Source: JAXGXJ01 sp050943595
Lineage (GTDB): Bacteria > Actinomycetota > Thermoleophilia > RBG-16-64-13
Direction of reading: 5' to 3'
NCBI GenBank assembly: GCA_050943595.1
Contig: JBMNPM010000006.1
Span: 68,274-132,273, forward strand
DNA length: 64,000 bases
Shown: in pieces, positions 35,212 to 44,486 of the stretch
Position numbering within the stretch: position 1 is the first letter of the stretch
How the letters are laid out: each line of letters opens with the position of its first letter
Made by a program: the position numbers and the translations under genes
Notes under the pieces: model-generated
Databases searched by the model: none
What the model was told of the DNA's origin: nothing
Seen by the model: only the letters and a program-made list of their open reading frames with translations

Positions 35212-35423
35212 TGCAGGAACAAACTCCGGTGCCCCTCTTCGACGTGTCGCGCTGTCCACTCTGTGGGCAGCCAAACGATTGCGGCGCCGCCAGAGGAGAT
35301 CCCACCTGCTGGTGTCGGTCGGTCACCATCCCACAAGAGGTACTGGATCGTATCCCGCCTGAAGCCCGAGGCGTGGCCTGCGTCTGTCGTAAGTGTGCCG
35401 GCATAGAAAAGAGCCCAACATAG
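35211..35423 (+). CDS. Cysteine-rich CWC family protein
   Basis: About 70 residues. The spacing CPLCGQPNDCGA, then CWC, then ACVCRKC is the signature of the cysteine-rich CWC family of small putative zinc-binding proteins. Length is normal. The ATG at 35211 overlaps the stop of a preceding frame. Function of the family is unknown. Confidence 0.82.
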   Translation: MQEQTPVPLFDVSRCPLCGQPNDCGAARGDPTCWCRSVTIPQEVLDRIPPEARGVACVCRKCAGIEKSPT

Positions 35424-35451
35424 TACAAGAAAGCACGGGAGGTATACGAAA

Positions 35452-36555
35452 ATGATAAAACGAACACTTCCGATTCTGTTGATACTGATTGTGGCATTGA
35501 GCGTGGCATTGAGTGCCTGTGGTAGCAATGATACAGGACAGACGACCACCGTCCCGGATTCGTCGGCCACCCCGGGCACCGAAAAAACATTCAACCTAAC
35601 CCTATATGCCGATTTTTCCAACGGTAGTCCCGACGGCAACATAGAGAAAAAGCAGATAACTCTACCGATTGAAAACGAACCTGCATCCCAGTCACAGATT
35701 GCCTTTGCGCTGGCAGACGGGTTGACGGAGTGGACAGGTTTGGACTTCACGTTAAACGACGTATCATTTCCTGATGACGAAAGCATCAGCGTGGATTGGT
35801 CAAAAGATTCTACGCTCATTGCAGGAATAGGCGATCGCGAATTCAAGGAAGGCTTCCATTTTTACGATGCTGTAAGTCTGAACTGGTTTATGATGGACAG
35901 CCTTGCGACAACATTAAAGGGCAACATGGAAATAGCGAATGTCTATTACCAATCAGAAGCGCAACCCATCACATTCCAGAACCCGGAGGACATGGCGCAG
36001 CAAGGGCTGCCGGAACTGCCGATTGATCAGCCATACGAGGGCAGCGGGTTCTTTGTCGCCCATGCAGGTGGCAAGGGTGAAGATGACACATCTAAAAAGC
36101 CGAGTAGTGACAAAGAGTCCGTTAGCACCACAAAACCCAGTGAAAAACCCAGTGAAAAACCCAACGAAAAATCCAGTGATGATGACTGGATAGTCAATGA
36201 ACCGATTGCTGAGGGCGTTATTTTCAAAGGCTCTCTACTCAGAAGCGATCCCGGCGAAAACATGCCCTCAGATGAAGCTGCGAGCGGACTGTACAGTCTC
36301 GTGCTCAAAAACGAATTGACTAAAGGCACAGACTACAGCAAAGAAAAACCGATGTATATAACCTGCGTGGATATAACAAACATCGATGGCTACGAATGTT
36401 ATGTACTTTCGGTTAGCGGCGCGTTCAATACCAAAGCATGGGAATATGCCGTGGACTACAATTACGATAGGCAATACGTTTACCTGATGTCGGAGGCAGG
36501 GAACAAATCGCTCGGCTCATTGCTCGACCTTGGCGGAGCCAAGGCAACCGAGTGA
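35452..36555 (+). CDS. Secreted lipoprotein of unknown function
   Basis: 367 residues starting MIKRTLPILLILIVALSVAL and then the lipobox SACG, with GGGAGG upstream. After a T/S-rich spacer there is a globular region (FNLTLYADFSNGSPDGN, ITLPIENEPASQSQIAFALA), a low-complexity KPSEKPSEKPNEK linker from 12-bp repeats, and a second globular region ending AVDYNYDRQYVYLMSEAG. Base composition is lower in GC than the flanks. It resembles Gram-positive lipoproteins of unknown role. Likely acquired. Confidence 0.78.
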   Translation: MIKRTLPILLILIVALSVALSACGSNDTGQTTTVPDSSATPGTEKTFNLTLYADFSNGSPDGNIEKKQITLPIENEPASQSQIAFALADGLTEWTGLDFTLNDVSFPDDESISVDWSKDSTLIAGIGDREFKEGFHFYDAVSLNWFMMDSLATTLKGNMEIANVYYQSEAQPITFQNPEDMAQQGLPELPIDQPYEGSGFFVAHAGGKGEDDTSKKPSSDKESVSTTKPSEKPSEKPNEKSSDDDWIVNEPIAEGVIFKGSLLRSDPGENMPSDEAASGLYSLVLKNELTKGTDYSKEKPMYITCVDITNIDGYECYVLSVSGAFNTKAWEYAVDYNYDRQYVYLMSEAGNKSLGSLLDLGGAKATE

Positions 36556-36620
36556 TTCGCAGCAGGCGTATGGACGGGATCGCCTAAGGTCTCCGACGCA
36601 CCAAACACTTAGCCAAAGCC

Positions 36621-36660
36621 GTAGCTGTCACCTCGGTTGATCCCCCGAGGTGACAGCTAC
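36621..36660. terminator. Hairpin between convergent genes
   Basis: A 16-bp perfect stem (gtagctgtcacctcgg with ccgaggtgacagctac) and an eight-base loop, lying between the lipoprotein and the SMR genes, which converge here. There is no clear T-run on either side, so it may work as a bidirectional or Rho-assisted terminator. Confidence 0.6.
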
Positions 36661-36705
36661 GCGTTCGCTTAACAAAATAGGGGGACTTTGTCAATACTTT
36701 TCCTA

Positions 36706-37029
36706 TTATGAAATCATCTTTAAGCCGATGACAGAGATTAAGATCAAACTGATGCAGAATATTCTCTGCCAGCTTTTTGATTCTCCAAAATAAAATATAC
36801 CAATTAAGGAGCTTCCTATCACACTAATCCCAGTCCAAACAGCATATCCTGTACCCATGGGAATCGTTTGCAGCGCATAGCTTAAAGAGGCAAGGGCTGC
36901 CCCTAACCCCAAAATTATTAGAGCAGCCGTTTGCCAACTTCTTCTTACAGATAACTGATTAATCATAGTGACCGCAAAGGTCTCAGACAAACCTGCGATA
37001 ATTAAAGCAAGCCAAGCTATTGCGAACAA
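36706..37029 (-). CDS. SMR-family multidrug/guanidinium exporter subunit
   Basis: 107 residues, four membrane helices, with the conserved membrane glutamate in IIAGLSETFAVTMI and the loop motif IPMGTGYAVWTGISVIGSSL. Downstream member of a pair; overlaps the other SMR gene by 13 bases. Such paired proteins (EbrAB/YkkCD type) form heterodimers. AT-rich relative to the region, suggesting transfer from a low-GC Bacillota. Confidence 0.9.
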   Translation of the reverse strand: MFAIAWLALIIAGLSETFAVTMINQLSVRRSWQTAALIILGLGAALASLSYALQTIPMGTGYAVWTGISVIGSSLIGIFYFGESKSWQRIFCISLILISVIGLKMIS

Positions 37030-37370
37030 CCCCTCTCCGCACTTTCGTCACCCTCATAGTCTGTTGTCAGTTTTAAACCAATCACACCAAATAGAAGTAC
37101 GGCGATTAAAAGAATCTTTGCCGGTTCTAGAGGTTCACCAAAGAATAAAACCTCTGCCAAGACAGTGCCTCCTGCACCTAGTCCCACAAAGAAAGCATAG
37201 GCAGTTCCAGTTGGTAGAATTTGGGCTGCTGTTATAAGTAAGTAATTGCTGACTATAATTAAAGCAATGGTAGCAGTCCAGGTCCAAAAGCTATATGCAT
37301 GAGCCAAGCCAACTACCCAAGCGACCTCCAGAACAGCTGCAATAAATAATTTAAACCAAATTTTTGTCAT
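37017..37370 (-). CDS. SMR-family multidrug/guanidinium exporter partner subunit
   Basis: 117 residues, four membrane helices, glutamate in AAVLEVAWVVGLAHAY, and ILPTGTAYAFFVGLGAGGTV. A short hydrophilic C-terminal tail (DYEGDESAERGC) distinguishes it from its partner. I checked the AT-rich leader for a guanidine riboswitch and saw none. Together the two should form a heterodimeric small-cation exporter. Confidence 0.9.
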   Translation of the reverse strand: MTKIWFKLFIAAVLEVAWVVGLAHAYSFWTWTATIALIIVSNYLLITAAQILPTGTAYAFFVGLGAGGTVLAEVLFFGEPLEPAKILLIAVLLFGVIGLKLTTDYEGDESAERGCSQ

Positions 37371-37449
37371 CTGAACTTACATCCTTATTCTTATGGTAAG
37401 TAAAATTTAACATGCTCTGTTGTAGCTTAATACGCTCATCGCGCGCGAC

Positions 37450-37562
37450 TATGTCACGGCGATCGGCTTCCCGAGGCAACACCTACGATAGCGCGCTCGG
37501 CAAGAGCATTAACGGCCTCTGAGACCATTAACGGTCTCTACAAGACCGGACTCGAGCAAACT
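37450..37562 (+). pseudogene. IS3-family transposase (OrfB) remnant
   Basis: The frame reads RGNTYDSALGKSINGL then a stop. A near-repeat (cattaacggcctctgag / cattaacggtctctac) follows and continues INGLYKTGLEQ in another frame. This matches the conserved ...YDNALAESINGLYK... segment around the third acidic residue of IS3 OrfB. Here the glutamate is replaced (ALGKS), a stop has arisen and the INGL codons are duplicated. A relic only. Confidence 0.65.
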
Positions 37563-38071
37563 GTGCAACAGGAAGGGTGACATGGTCTGGGTAGGTCACA
37601 CCGGAGGGAAAGCCGACCTCAAGCAGCGAGGCATTGCGCTCAGAAAAAACTTGGAAATGGCGCCGAGCCCAGACGACAGGACTCATCTCAGTTCCCAACT
37701 GGATATCTGGCAGCCGGTTTACGAAGCTCATCGACTCCCTGGGGACGGGGAGGCATTGGTGCACCAACGGTCTCCAAGGCAAGGACCTACGACGGCATAT
37801 TATCCTTCGACCGGGCGGTCACACTCTGCGGCCAGCGAAGCACAGGCCTACAGATTGGCCACATAGGTGGGGCAAGCAACCTTATGAAGAGAGGGCCGGC
37901 CTATGATCACACCTCTTGGCGCCGGGCAGAACGACGAGTGTCAGTTGCGCAACAATGTAGCCTGCACTTCATCCGGCTACTACTTGCCATACTGCGTCTG
38001 CGTCCTTCTTGCGTGAGTTATTCGACCGCCAGAGCTACCACCATCGCCACCTCGCACAACCCTCACGACAC
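37563..38071. other. Intergenic stretch without a recognisable gene
   Basis: About 500 bases between the IS3 relic and the chelatase gene. Open frames on both strands are short, have no family motifs and lack good ribosome-binding sites. It may hold further decayed DNA. I see no RNA motif or repeat. Confidence 0.35.
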
Positions 38072-40195
38072 CTATCGTCGTGCACCAGGGCCGGATCGAT
38101 GAGTTGCGGGTCCAACAGACCTCGGTTCTTGTCGCGAGCCCCCCTTGCTACGGTAGGTCTCAATCCGCACCGCTGAGATGATGGGTTCAGCCCTCAACTC
38201 CTCGAGGCGGAGATATGTACCACCCATCGCGTCACTCATCCTTCTCATCAGGCCGAAGCTCACGACGTCTCGCTCGGTATCAATCGCGATGGACTTGATT
38301 CGCGCCGCTTTGATCTCCCGGGCGACCTGCTCAGCGTCGGCCAAGGGCTCCGCTCCCTGGCGGCCGACGTTCGCTCTTCCATCTGAGACAAGCACCAACA
38401 GCGGCAGTGCGTGCTTGTCGATCGCCACACAATTCTTCAGCGTTTCCATTGCCAGCGCCAGCCCGTGTGCCAGTGAAGTCCTACCACCGGTGGGAATGTC
38501 GGCCAGATGCCTCTGGGCCATTTCTGCGCTGCCGGTCGGCGGCAGCAGCAGCTCCGCCCCGCTCCCTCGAAAGGCCACCAGTCCCACGCGGTCCCGGCGT
38601 TGGTACGCATCGATCAATAGCGAAAGGATGGCGCCTTTGGTTGCCGCCATCCGCTCCTGAACACCCATGGACCCGCTCGTGTCTAGGCAGAACATGATGA
38701 CGTTACCCACCTTCTTCTCCCGAACCTTTTGACGCAGGTCGTGTCTTTCCACCACAACCAATGACTGGGCCGCCGAGTCGCTGCGGCGCCGCACCTGAAA
38801 CGGCGCCGCAGCGCGAAGCGTGGCGTCCAAGGCAAGGTCCGTAACCTTGCCTTGAGGGAGCACGCTCGCCACGTAGCGACCCGCCTTTGAATCCGTCCGG
38901 CTCATGGAGCGCCGACCACTCCCGCTTCGGGCCATCTGGTCCAGCAATGTCCCAGACAGCTCGACAACTCGAAACGGTTCATCGACGTCGAAGACCTGCT
39001 CACCGCCCTCGCCATCGGGTTGCTCTGACAAGGGCGGTTCATCAAAAGGGCGCTGGACGCTCTCCGGCGATTCGTTCTTTGGCGATTCGCTCTCCCGAGA
39101 CTCGTTCTCCGGCGACTCGCTCTCCGGCGGCGGCTGCCCGTCCGTCGGCGGGTCGCTCTGTTCATCCCATTCGTTGATGCTCTGCTCAAGCCGCTGCTGA
39201 TCCATGCCGGGATCCTGGAAAGGCTGCCTCCGACGCCGGTGCAGCAGGGCCAGCTCGGCCGCCTCTTTCACGTCGTCGACCGTAACCTCGGTCCTGCCGT
39301 GATATGCGGCCAGTGTAGTCGCAGTCTTGTAGATGACGATGTCGGCACGATGCCCGTCGACACCAAAGTCCTCACAGATGTGGGCAATCAGATCCAGCAG
39401 GTCTTCACAGAGCGTGACGTGGGGAAGCAGGTGCTTCGCCTGGCGGATAGCGTCCCTGATCTGCTGCTGTTCGGTCTCCCAGGCGCTGCAGAACTCACGC
39501 GGGTCCGCTTCGAACGAGATGCGGCGGCGTACGATCTCCTTGCGCGCCTCCTTGTCGTGGATGCCGGTCACCTCAACGGCGAGACCGAAACGGTCGAGCA
39601 GCTGAGGTCGCAGATCGCCCTCCTCAGGATTCATGGTTCCGACGAGGATGAAACCGGCGGGATGGCTGAATGACACCCCTTCGCGCTCCACAACGTTGAC
39701 TCCCATGGCGGCGGCATCGAGTAGAACGTCAACCAAGTGATCGTCCAAAAGGTTGACCTCGTCGACGTAGAGGATCCCCCGATTCGCCGAGGCCAGCAGT
39801 CCGGGGTCAAAGTGTTTCTCGCCGCTCTTGATGGCCCGCTCGATATCGATCGTGCCGACGACCCGATCTTCAGTGGCACCTACCGGGAGCTCCACCACCG
39901 ATACGCGCCTGGTCCTCGTCTCCAGCTCCTGGCCCTCGGCCGTCTTCGCCTCGCAGCGATCACACAACGCCGTGCCGGCCTCCGGGTCGCACGAGAAGGG
40001 ACAACCGGCGACCGTCTTGATGTGTGGAAGGAGGGTTGCCAACCCGCGGACCGCCAGGGACTTTGCCGTGCCCTTCTCGCCACGGATCAGCGTCCCGCCG
40101 ATCTTGTTGTTGATGGCGTTGAGGACAAGGGCCTTCTTGATCTGCTCCTGCCCTACGATCGCGCTAAACGGAAACACGAGACGCTCTTGTCGCAT
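38072..40195 (-). CDS. Fused ChlI-ChlD-type chelatase AAA+/MIDAS subunit
   Basis: About 707 residues. AAA+ part: Walker A GEKGTAKS (about 39-46), a four-cysteine insert CPFSCDPEAGTALCDRC (65-81), the sensor region ILYVDEVNLLDDHLVDVLLD and VGTMNPEEGDLRPQLLDRFG. An acidic Pro/Ser/Glu linker follows (repeats of ESPENES), then a von Willebrand A domain with the MIDAS motif CLDTSGSMG. This fused subunit energises metal insertion into tetrapyrroles by a CobN/BchH-type protein, encoded two genes upstream. In this B12 context it is most likely a cobaltochelatase motor. ATG 40195 directly follows the lipoprotein stop; a GTG at 40219 is also open. Confidence 0.87.
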   Translation of the reverse strand: MRQERLVFPFSAIVGQEQIKKALVLNAINNKIGGTLIRGEKGTAKSLAVRGLATLLPHIKTVAGCPFSCDPEAGTALCDRCEAKTAEGQELETRTRRVSVVELPVGATEDRVVGTIDIERAIKSGEKHFDPGLLASANRGILYVDEVNLLDDHLVDVLLDAAAMGVNVVEREGVSFSHPAGFILVGTMNPEEGDLRPQLLDRFGLAVEVTGIHDKEARKEIVRRRISFEADPREFCSAWETEQQQIRDAIRQAKHLLPHVTLCEDLLDLIAHICEDFGVDGHRADIVIYKTATTLAAYHGRTEVTVDDVKEAAELALLHRRRRQPFQDPGMDQQRLEQSINEWDEQSDPPTDGQPPPESESPENESRESESPKNESPESVQRPFDEPPLSEQPDGEGGEQVFDVDEPFRVVELSGTLLDQMARSGSGRRSMSRTDSKAGRYVASVLPQGKVTDLALDATLRAAAPFQVRRRSDSAAQSLVVVERHDLRQKVREKKVGNVIMFCLDTSGSMGVQERMAATKGAILSLLIDAYQRRDRVGLVAFRGSGAELLLPPTGSAEMAQRHLADIPTGGRTSLAHGLALAMETLKNCVAIDKHALPLLVLVSDGRANVGRQGAEPLADAEQVAREIKAARIKSIAIDTERDVVSFGLMRRMSDAMGGTYLRLEELRAEPIISAVRIETYRSKGGSRQEPRSVGPATHRSGPGARR

Positions 40196-40196
40196 G

Positions 40197-40709
40197 TTAG
40201 TTTTGGGCGACGGCGTCACTCATGCTCATCCCGAAAGTCGTATCGAAGTACGAGATGAGTTTCTGGGCCTGCTCTTTGATCTCGGCAGCCTGAGAATCCC
40301 ACCGTCCCATAGATTTCAGCGGCTCAGTGACATCCTTGCCGGTCCCGTCGCTGACACTCGTCAATTCCATAGCCGCGCAGTCGAAATGATAGTTGTACTC
40401 CTGCCCCATGGCGGCTACGTAGCGATGCCAAAGGAGGGTGTTATCGGCCGGGTTGAACGTGTAGCTGTCTTTGGTCTCGGCACCAGTGGTATCGGTAACG
40501 ATGAAAACCACTTCTCCTGTGCTCCCTGTGGTGACGTTGACCTTGATCCCTCCTTCTCCCAGAGGGCTCGAGTCCTTGCTGAGATAGCTATAGACGCCAT
40601 CCGGCCCCTCCTTGAAGCCCGCCTTCGCAAGGGGCGACTCCGACGAGCACCCCATTGCGACCAGCACTATGACGACCAGCAACACCCCCAGCGCCGACAT
40701 CTTCTTCAT
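40197..40709 (-). CDS. Small lipoprotein between the chelatase genes
   Basis: About 170 residues from ATG 40709 (MKKMSALGVLLVVIVLVAMG then C, the lipobox). Upstream AAGGAAAG. The mature part begins SSESPLAKAGFKEGPDGVYS and is beta-rich, with one later cysteine in HFDCAAME. No family recognised. Its place between the CobN-like and ChlID-like genes, in a unit headed by a B12 riboswitch, suggests an extracellular role in cobalt or corrinoid handling, but this is inference from position only. Confidence 0.75.
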   Translation of the reverse strand: MKKMSALGVLLVVIVLVAMGCSSESPLAKAGFKEGPDGVYSYLSKDSSPLGEGGIKVNVTTGSTGEVVFIVTDTTGAETKDSYTFNPADNTLLWHRYVAAMGQEYNYHFDCAAMELTSVSDGTGKDVTEPLKSMGRWDSQAAEIKEQAQKLISYFDTTFGMSMSDAVAQN

Positions 40710-40757
40710 GACGTTTCTTTCCTTTCGTATGAGCAATCCATTACAGCCAGCAATCCA

Positions 40758-43700
40758 TTACAGTCGTTCTTCAATGTCGCCTTCGAGCTCCAGATACACC
40801 TCCATCAGCTTCTCCCTCTGTTCTTCGCCGGCGTTCCAGTAGCCCCGCTGGTAGAACTCCATCATCTGCTCCGCGATGGACTGATATGCCGCGGGGTTGT
40901 TCTCTCTGAGGCGTTGGCGCATGTCCTCGTCCTCGATGTACGTGTGGTATAGATCGTCGTAGATCCACGGCTCCACACGGTTGGTGGTCGCGGCGAGACC
41001 CATGACATTCTCGAAGCGCTCGGCGATCTTCTGGACGCCGTGATACTTGTGCTCCAGCATCCCATCGATCCACTTGGGATTCAGCACCCGCGTCCTGATG
41101 CCTCGACCGATGGCCTTCTCCACACCCTCGGCAACGATGCGTTCGCCGGTCGTGTCGGTAATGTACTGGCAGGCCCTGCTCCCTCTGGCCGTCTCCACCG
41201 ACTTCGCCAGGCCTCCGAAGAACTCGTAGTAGTGGTCGAGATCGGTTATCTCGTACTCGTGGTTGCTCCGAGTCTGGGAGACGAGATCGACAGACTTGAG
41301 GTGCTCGTCGAACAGACCCTGGACCTTACCGGCACTGCGATTCTTGCTGTACACATAGGACAGCTTTTTGACGAACTCCTCGCCAATCTGCTCCTCGCGT
41401 TCCCAGTTCTTGGTTTCGATGATCCCGGTGATGCCCGTACCGTACTGAGCCTGGTCGGGACCGAAAATGCGCGCTGCCGCGAGCTCCTCAGCCTCCTCCG
41501 GTCCGTATCCGAGCTCCAGGAGGTGTTCGCGCAGCTTCCTCGTGTTCGCCTTGAAGCGGTTCATCTCGTCCGGCTCATCCAGAGCCGCCAGCTCCTCAAA
41601 GACCTTGTTGAGGTTGTCCATGACGTTGGGAAACATGTCGCGGAAGAAGCCGCAAATGTTGATCACCACATCCACCCGAGGACGGCCCAGCTCCTCCAGA
41701 GACATGATCTGATAGCGCGGCTCCCAGACATTGCCCCCACGCACGACACGAACACCCAGGTACGCAAGAATCTGGGCGACGGTCTCTCCTTGAGTGCGAG
41801 AGGTCTCCAAACCCCAGAGGATGACGGCGGTAGAGATAGGCAGCTGCCCGCTGTTATCCGCCCGGTATCGCTCCAGAGTCGCTTCGGCTATCTTCCATCC
41901 CCGCTCCGTAGCGGTCGGGCTCGGGACGAAGCGAGGATCGAACTGGTAGAGGTTGTAGCCGGTCGGCATCACCTCGGGATCGCGAAAGATGTCGCCAGCC
42001 AGGCGGGCGGGGTTGTACTCGCCCCTTAGAGTTCTCAGGAGCCCACCGATCTCGTCGTTGCGTCTACATTCGACCATGATTTCGCGGGCGTATTCCAGTG
42101 TGGCCAGAATCCCAGCATGATGAGCGGGATCAAGACCCCGAAGCGACTCGTCATCGAGGTACCGGTCGAAGAGATCGTCGGCCGCACGGTCGAGATAGGC
42201 CAATCTGCCGGCGTCCGCCTCGTCCAGCAGAGCATCGTAGTCAAGGCCCTCGATCTCAGCAACCAAGCGGACCAGGGACTTGATCTCCCCGCGATCATAG
42301 CGGAGCAGGCCCCTGGCGTAGCTGCGAGCCTCGGCTTCGTCGTACCCTCGTCCGAAAACGTGAAGCCCCTTGGGTATCAGCGAGCGCTTCATGCGATACA
42401 GCTCATGCTCCAGCTCGTCCAAGTCGGTAGGAAGGCTCAGCGCGGCCGCACGGCCGACGACATCACACAGCACATCCCGGCTCCGAACGGGCGAGGCTCG
42501 TAGAGCCTCGCGGTACTCGTCGATCATCGCCGAGAGCTCAACGTACTCGCCGTACAGGTCTCCCTGCACGTACTCGGGCGGCTGGTAGCCCACAAGGTTG
42601 GCGTGCGAGCGACGCCGGGCGATCATGGCCTCCGAGGGATTGCCCACGTAGTAGAGGTAGACGTGAGGCACGTGCGCGATCAGGCGATCGGGGAAGCAGT
42701 CGCCGGACATGCCGCTCTCTTTGCCCTTGAGAAACTCGAGAGTCCCGTGAGTGCCTACATGGATGATTGCGTCCGCCTTGAAGTCGTCGAGCAGCCAGCG
42801 ATAGAACGCGATGTAGTGGTGGTGGGGGAGGAGATCCTTGTCGTGATAGGCCTTCTCCGGGTCTTCGTGAATCCCGCGAGACGGCTGCAACCCAACGAAG
42901 ACATTCCCTCCGATCACGCCCGGTATAAGGAAGTCCTCGCCTCTGGACACCATGACATCGCCGGGAGCTTCTCCCCACTGTTCAATCAGAAGATCCTTGT
43001 CGGGAAGTCCTGAGAGCGTCTCTTGATACCTCGCCAACAGGTATTTCGGCATAGAATCCTCGTCGACACCGTAGCGGCCCGAGTTTACGATCCCCCCAAC
43101 AGAAAACCGCTCTCGAAGGGCGTCGACATTCAAGCCGCCCGTCTCGTAGCCTTCGGCTTGGAGATTCTCGAGAACATTCCCGATCGAGGCGAAAGTATCC
43201 AGGAAGGAACCCCCGAAGATGTTGCCTTCCCCGGGCGGGTAGTTGTATCCGATGATGGCTATCCGCTTTTCGGAGTTGGGTTTGCGGCGTAGTGCGAGTA
43301 GAGACTGCACCCGCGAGACCAACCGATCCACCCGCTCATCAATGAGCGTCAGGCAACTCACGTCGGTCCCGGTGTCTTCGTCCCGGTACGGCTCCCCCAT
43401 CGCTCCCACGAGCAGCGCCTCGGCGCACCCATCCAATTCCGGCAACATTACCGAGATGAGGAACTCGTTTGAGCTCAGCCCCTGGGCGGACTCCCACCAC
43501 TCCTTGATGCGCCGCCGAGTCATGAAGAAGGGGTGCACGTAGGGCGCCCCGACCTCCCTCAGCATGTCGATGGCCCCTCCCGCGTCTCCCCCCATGGGGC
43601 CCGCTCCCAGCCGGAACGACATGAAGTTGAGGATGAGATCGACCGGTCGCCCGTTCACATTGAGTAGCCACTCCCTCAGCTGAACGAAATTCTCAGCCGT

Positions 43701-44486
43701 CGTGCCACCGAAGGCGATGGGTAGCACATTGGCGATTTCTTCCAGCCTGTCTCTGATGGCGGCGACACTGGGAGCGGTATCGTCCGGATAAGTGTGACCA
43801 TAGGAGAGCAGCGCTATGCAGGGCTTTGACTCGTCGAAGCCGCGGGATTGCCCGTATTGCTTGACATTCTTGTAGTACGTGCGTGTCGCGGGGTCGCGGA
43901 TTCCGAGCACAGGCGCTTCGCGCGCTACATCCGGACGGGGAATCTCCTTATGTCCGCCGTAGTCGCGAAGAATCAGGCACAGCATGTTGGTGAGTTGCTC
44001 CACATCGGCCAGCCGGAAGTACTTGGCCAGCTGCGACAAGTTGCGCATGTCGCGCATCTTGCCTACCGGTGCAATCTTGCCGACCGTTTCGGCCATGGCG
44101 GCCATCCTGCGCATCGCCTCCGGGCTGATCCGGCGGGGCTCGCCCATGCCCATGCCTTCCATCTTCATCGAGTCGGCCGTAAGTTCACCGAGTCTCATGT
44201 AAGACCGTCCGGCCTGTCCGAAGGGTATGACCTGCCCCCGGCAACGCTCAAGACCCGCGTGGACGGCGACAACCACCTCCGACGGGCTCCCCATGAGATC
44301 GACGAGCACCGCGTCGGCCTCCGCTATGGTGTCCCGCATCTCGTCGAGGCGCGGGCCGGCAACCTGCCGTCCGGAGTAGAACAGCCGCAGGTCGAGCACT
44401 CCCGGGTACCGCTCATGGATCGCACGACCCGCCGCGAGAAGATCGCGTATGGCGGTACTGGACACAGTCACGAAGACGATCTTCAT
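40758..44486 (-). CDS. cobN: CobN/BchH-family chelatase large subunit
   Basis: 1242 residues, the length of CobN/ChlH proteins. Motifs include GGTTAENFVQLREWLLNVNG, FPDRLIAHVPHVYLYYVGNP, GTHGTLEFLKGKESGMSGDC and the C-terminal NHEYEITDLDHYYEFFGGL. It binds the tetrapyrrole and catalyses metal insertion, cobalt being most likely given the neighbouring B12 importer and riboswitch. The ATG overlaps the ABC ATPase gene as ATGA. A 15-bp direct repeat (40732-40763) spans its stop codon. Magnesium or nickel chelation cannot be excluded from sequence alone. Confidence 0.88.
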   Translation of the reverse strand: MKIVFVTVSSTAIRDLLAAGRAIHERYPGVLDLRLFYSGRQVAGPRLDEMRDTIAEADAVLVDLMGSPSEVVVAVHAGLERCRGQVIPFGQAGRSYMRLGELTADSMKMEGMGMGEPRRISPEAMRRMAAMAETVGKIAPVGKMRDMRNLSQLAKYFRLADVEQLTNMLCLILRDYGGHKEIPRPDVAREAPVLGIRDPATRTYYKNVKQYGQSRGFDESKPCIALLSYGHTYPDDTAPSVAAIRDRLEEIANVLPIAFGGTTAENFVQLREWLLNVNGRPVDLILNFMSFRLGAGPMGGDAGGAIDMLREVGAPYVHPFFMTRRRIKEWWESAQGLSSNEFLISVMLPELDGCAEALLVGAMGEPYRDEDTGTDVSCLTLIDERVDRLVSRVQSLLALRRKPNSEKRIAIIGYNYPPGEGNIFGGSFLDTFASIGNVLENLQAEGYETGGLNVDALRERFSVGGIVNSGRYGVDEDSMPKYLLARYQETLSGLPDKDLLIEQWGEAPGDVMVSRGEDFLIPGVIGGNVFVGLQPSRGIHEDPEKAYHDKDLLPHHHYIAFYRWLLDDFKADAIIHVGTHGTLEFLKGKESGMSGDCFPDRLIAHVPHVYLYYVGNPSEAMIARRRSHANLVGYQPPEYVQGDLYGEYVELSAMIDEYREALRASPVRSRDVLCDVVGRAAALSLPTDLDELEHELYRMKRSLIPKGLHVFGRGYDEAEARSYARGLLRYDRGEIKSLVRLVAEIEGLDYDALLDEADAGRLAYLDRAADDLFDRYLDDESLRGLDPAHHAGILATLEYAREIMVECRRNDEIGGLLRTLRGEYNPARLAGDIFRDPEVMPTGYNLYQFDPRFVPSPTATERGWKIAEATLERYRADNSGQLPISTAVILWGLETSRTQGETVAQILAYLGVRVVRGGNVWEPRYQIMSLEELGRPRVDVVINICGFFRDMFPNVMDNLNKVFEELAALDEPDEMNRFKANTRKLREHLLELGYGPEEAEELAAARIFGPDQAQYGTGITGIIETKNWEREEQIGEEFVKKLSYVYSKNRSAGKVQGLFDEHLKSVDLVSQTRSNHEYEITDLDHYYEFFGGLAKSVETARGSRACQYITDTTGERIVAEGVEKAIGRGIRTRVLNPKWIDGMLEHKYHGVQKIAERFENVMGLAATTNRVEPWIYDDLYHTYIEDEDMRQRLRENNPAAYQSIAEQMMEFYQRGYWNAGEEQREKLMEVYLELEGDIEERL

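Noticed and set aside
37371..37450. Guanidine riboswitch before the SMR pair
   Set aside because: The AT-rich leader lacks the conserved ykkC or mini-ykkC pieces.
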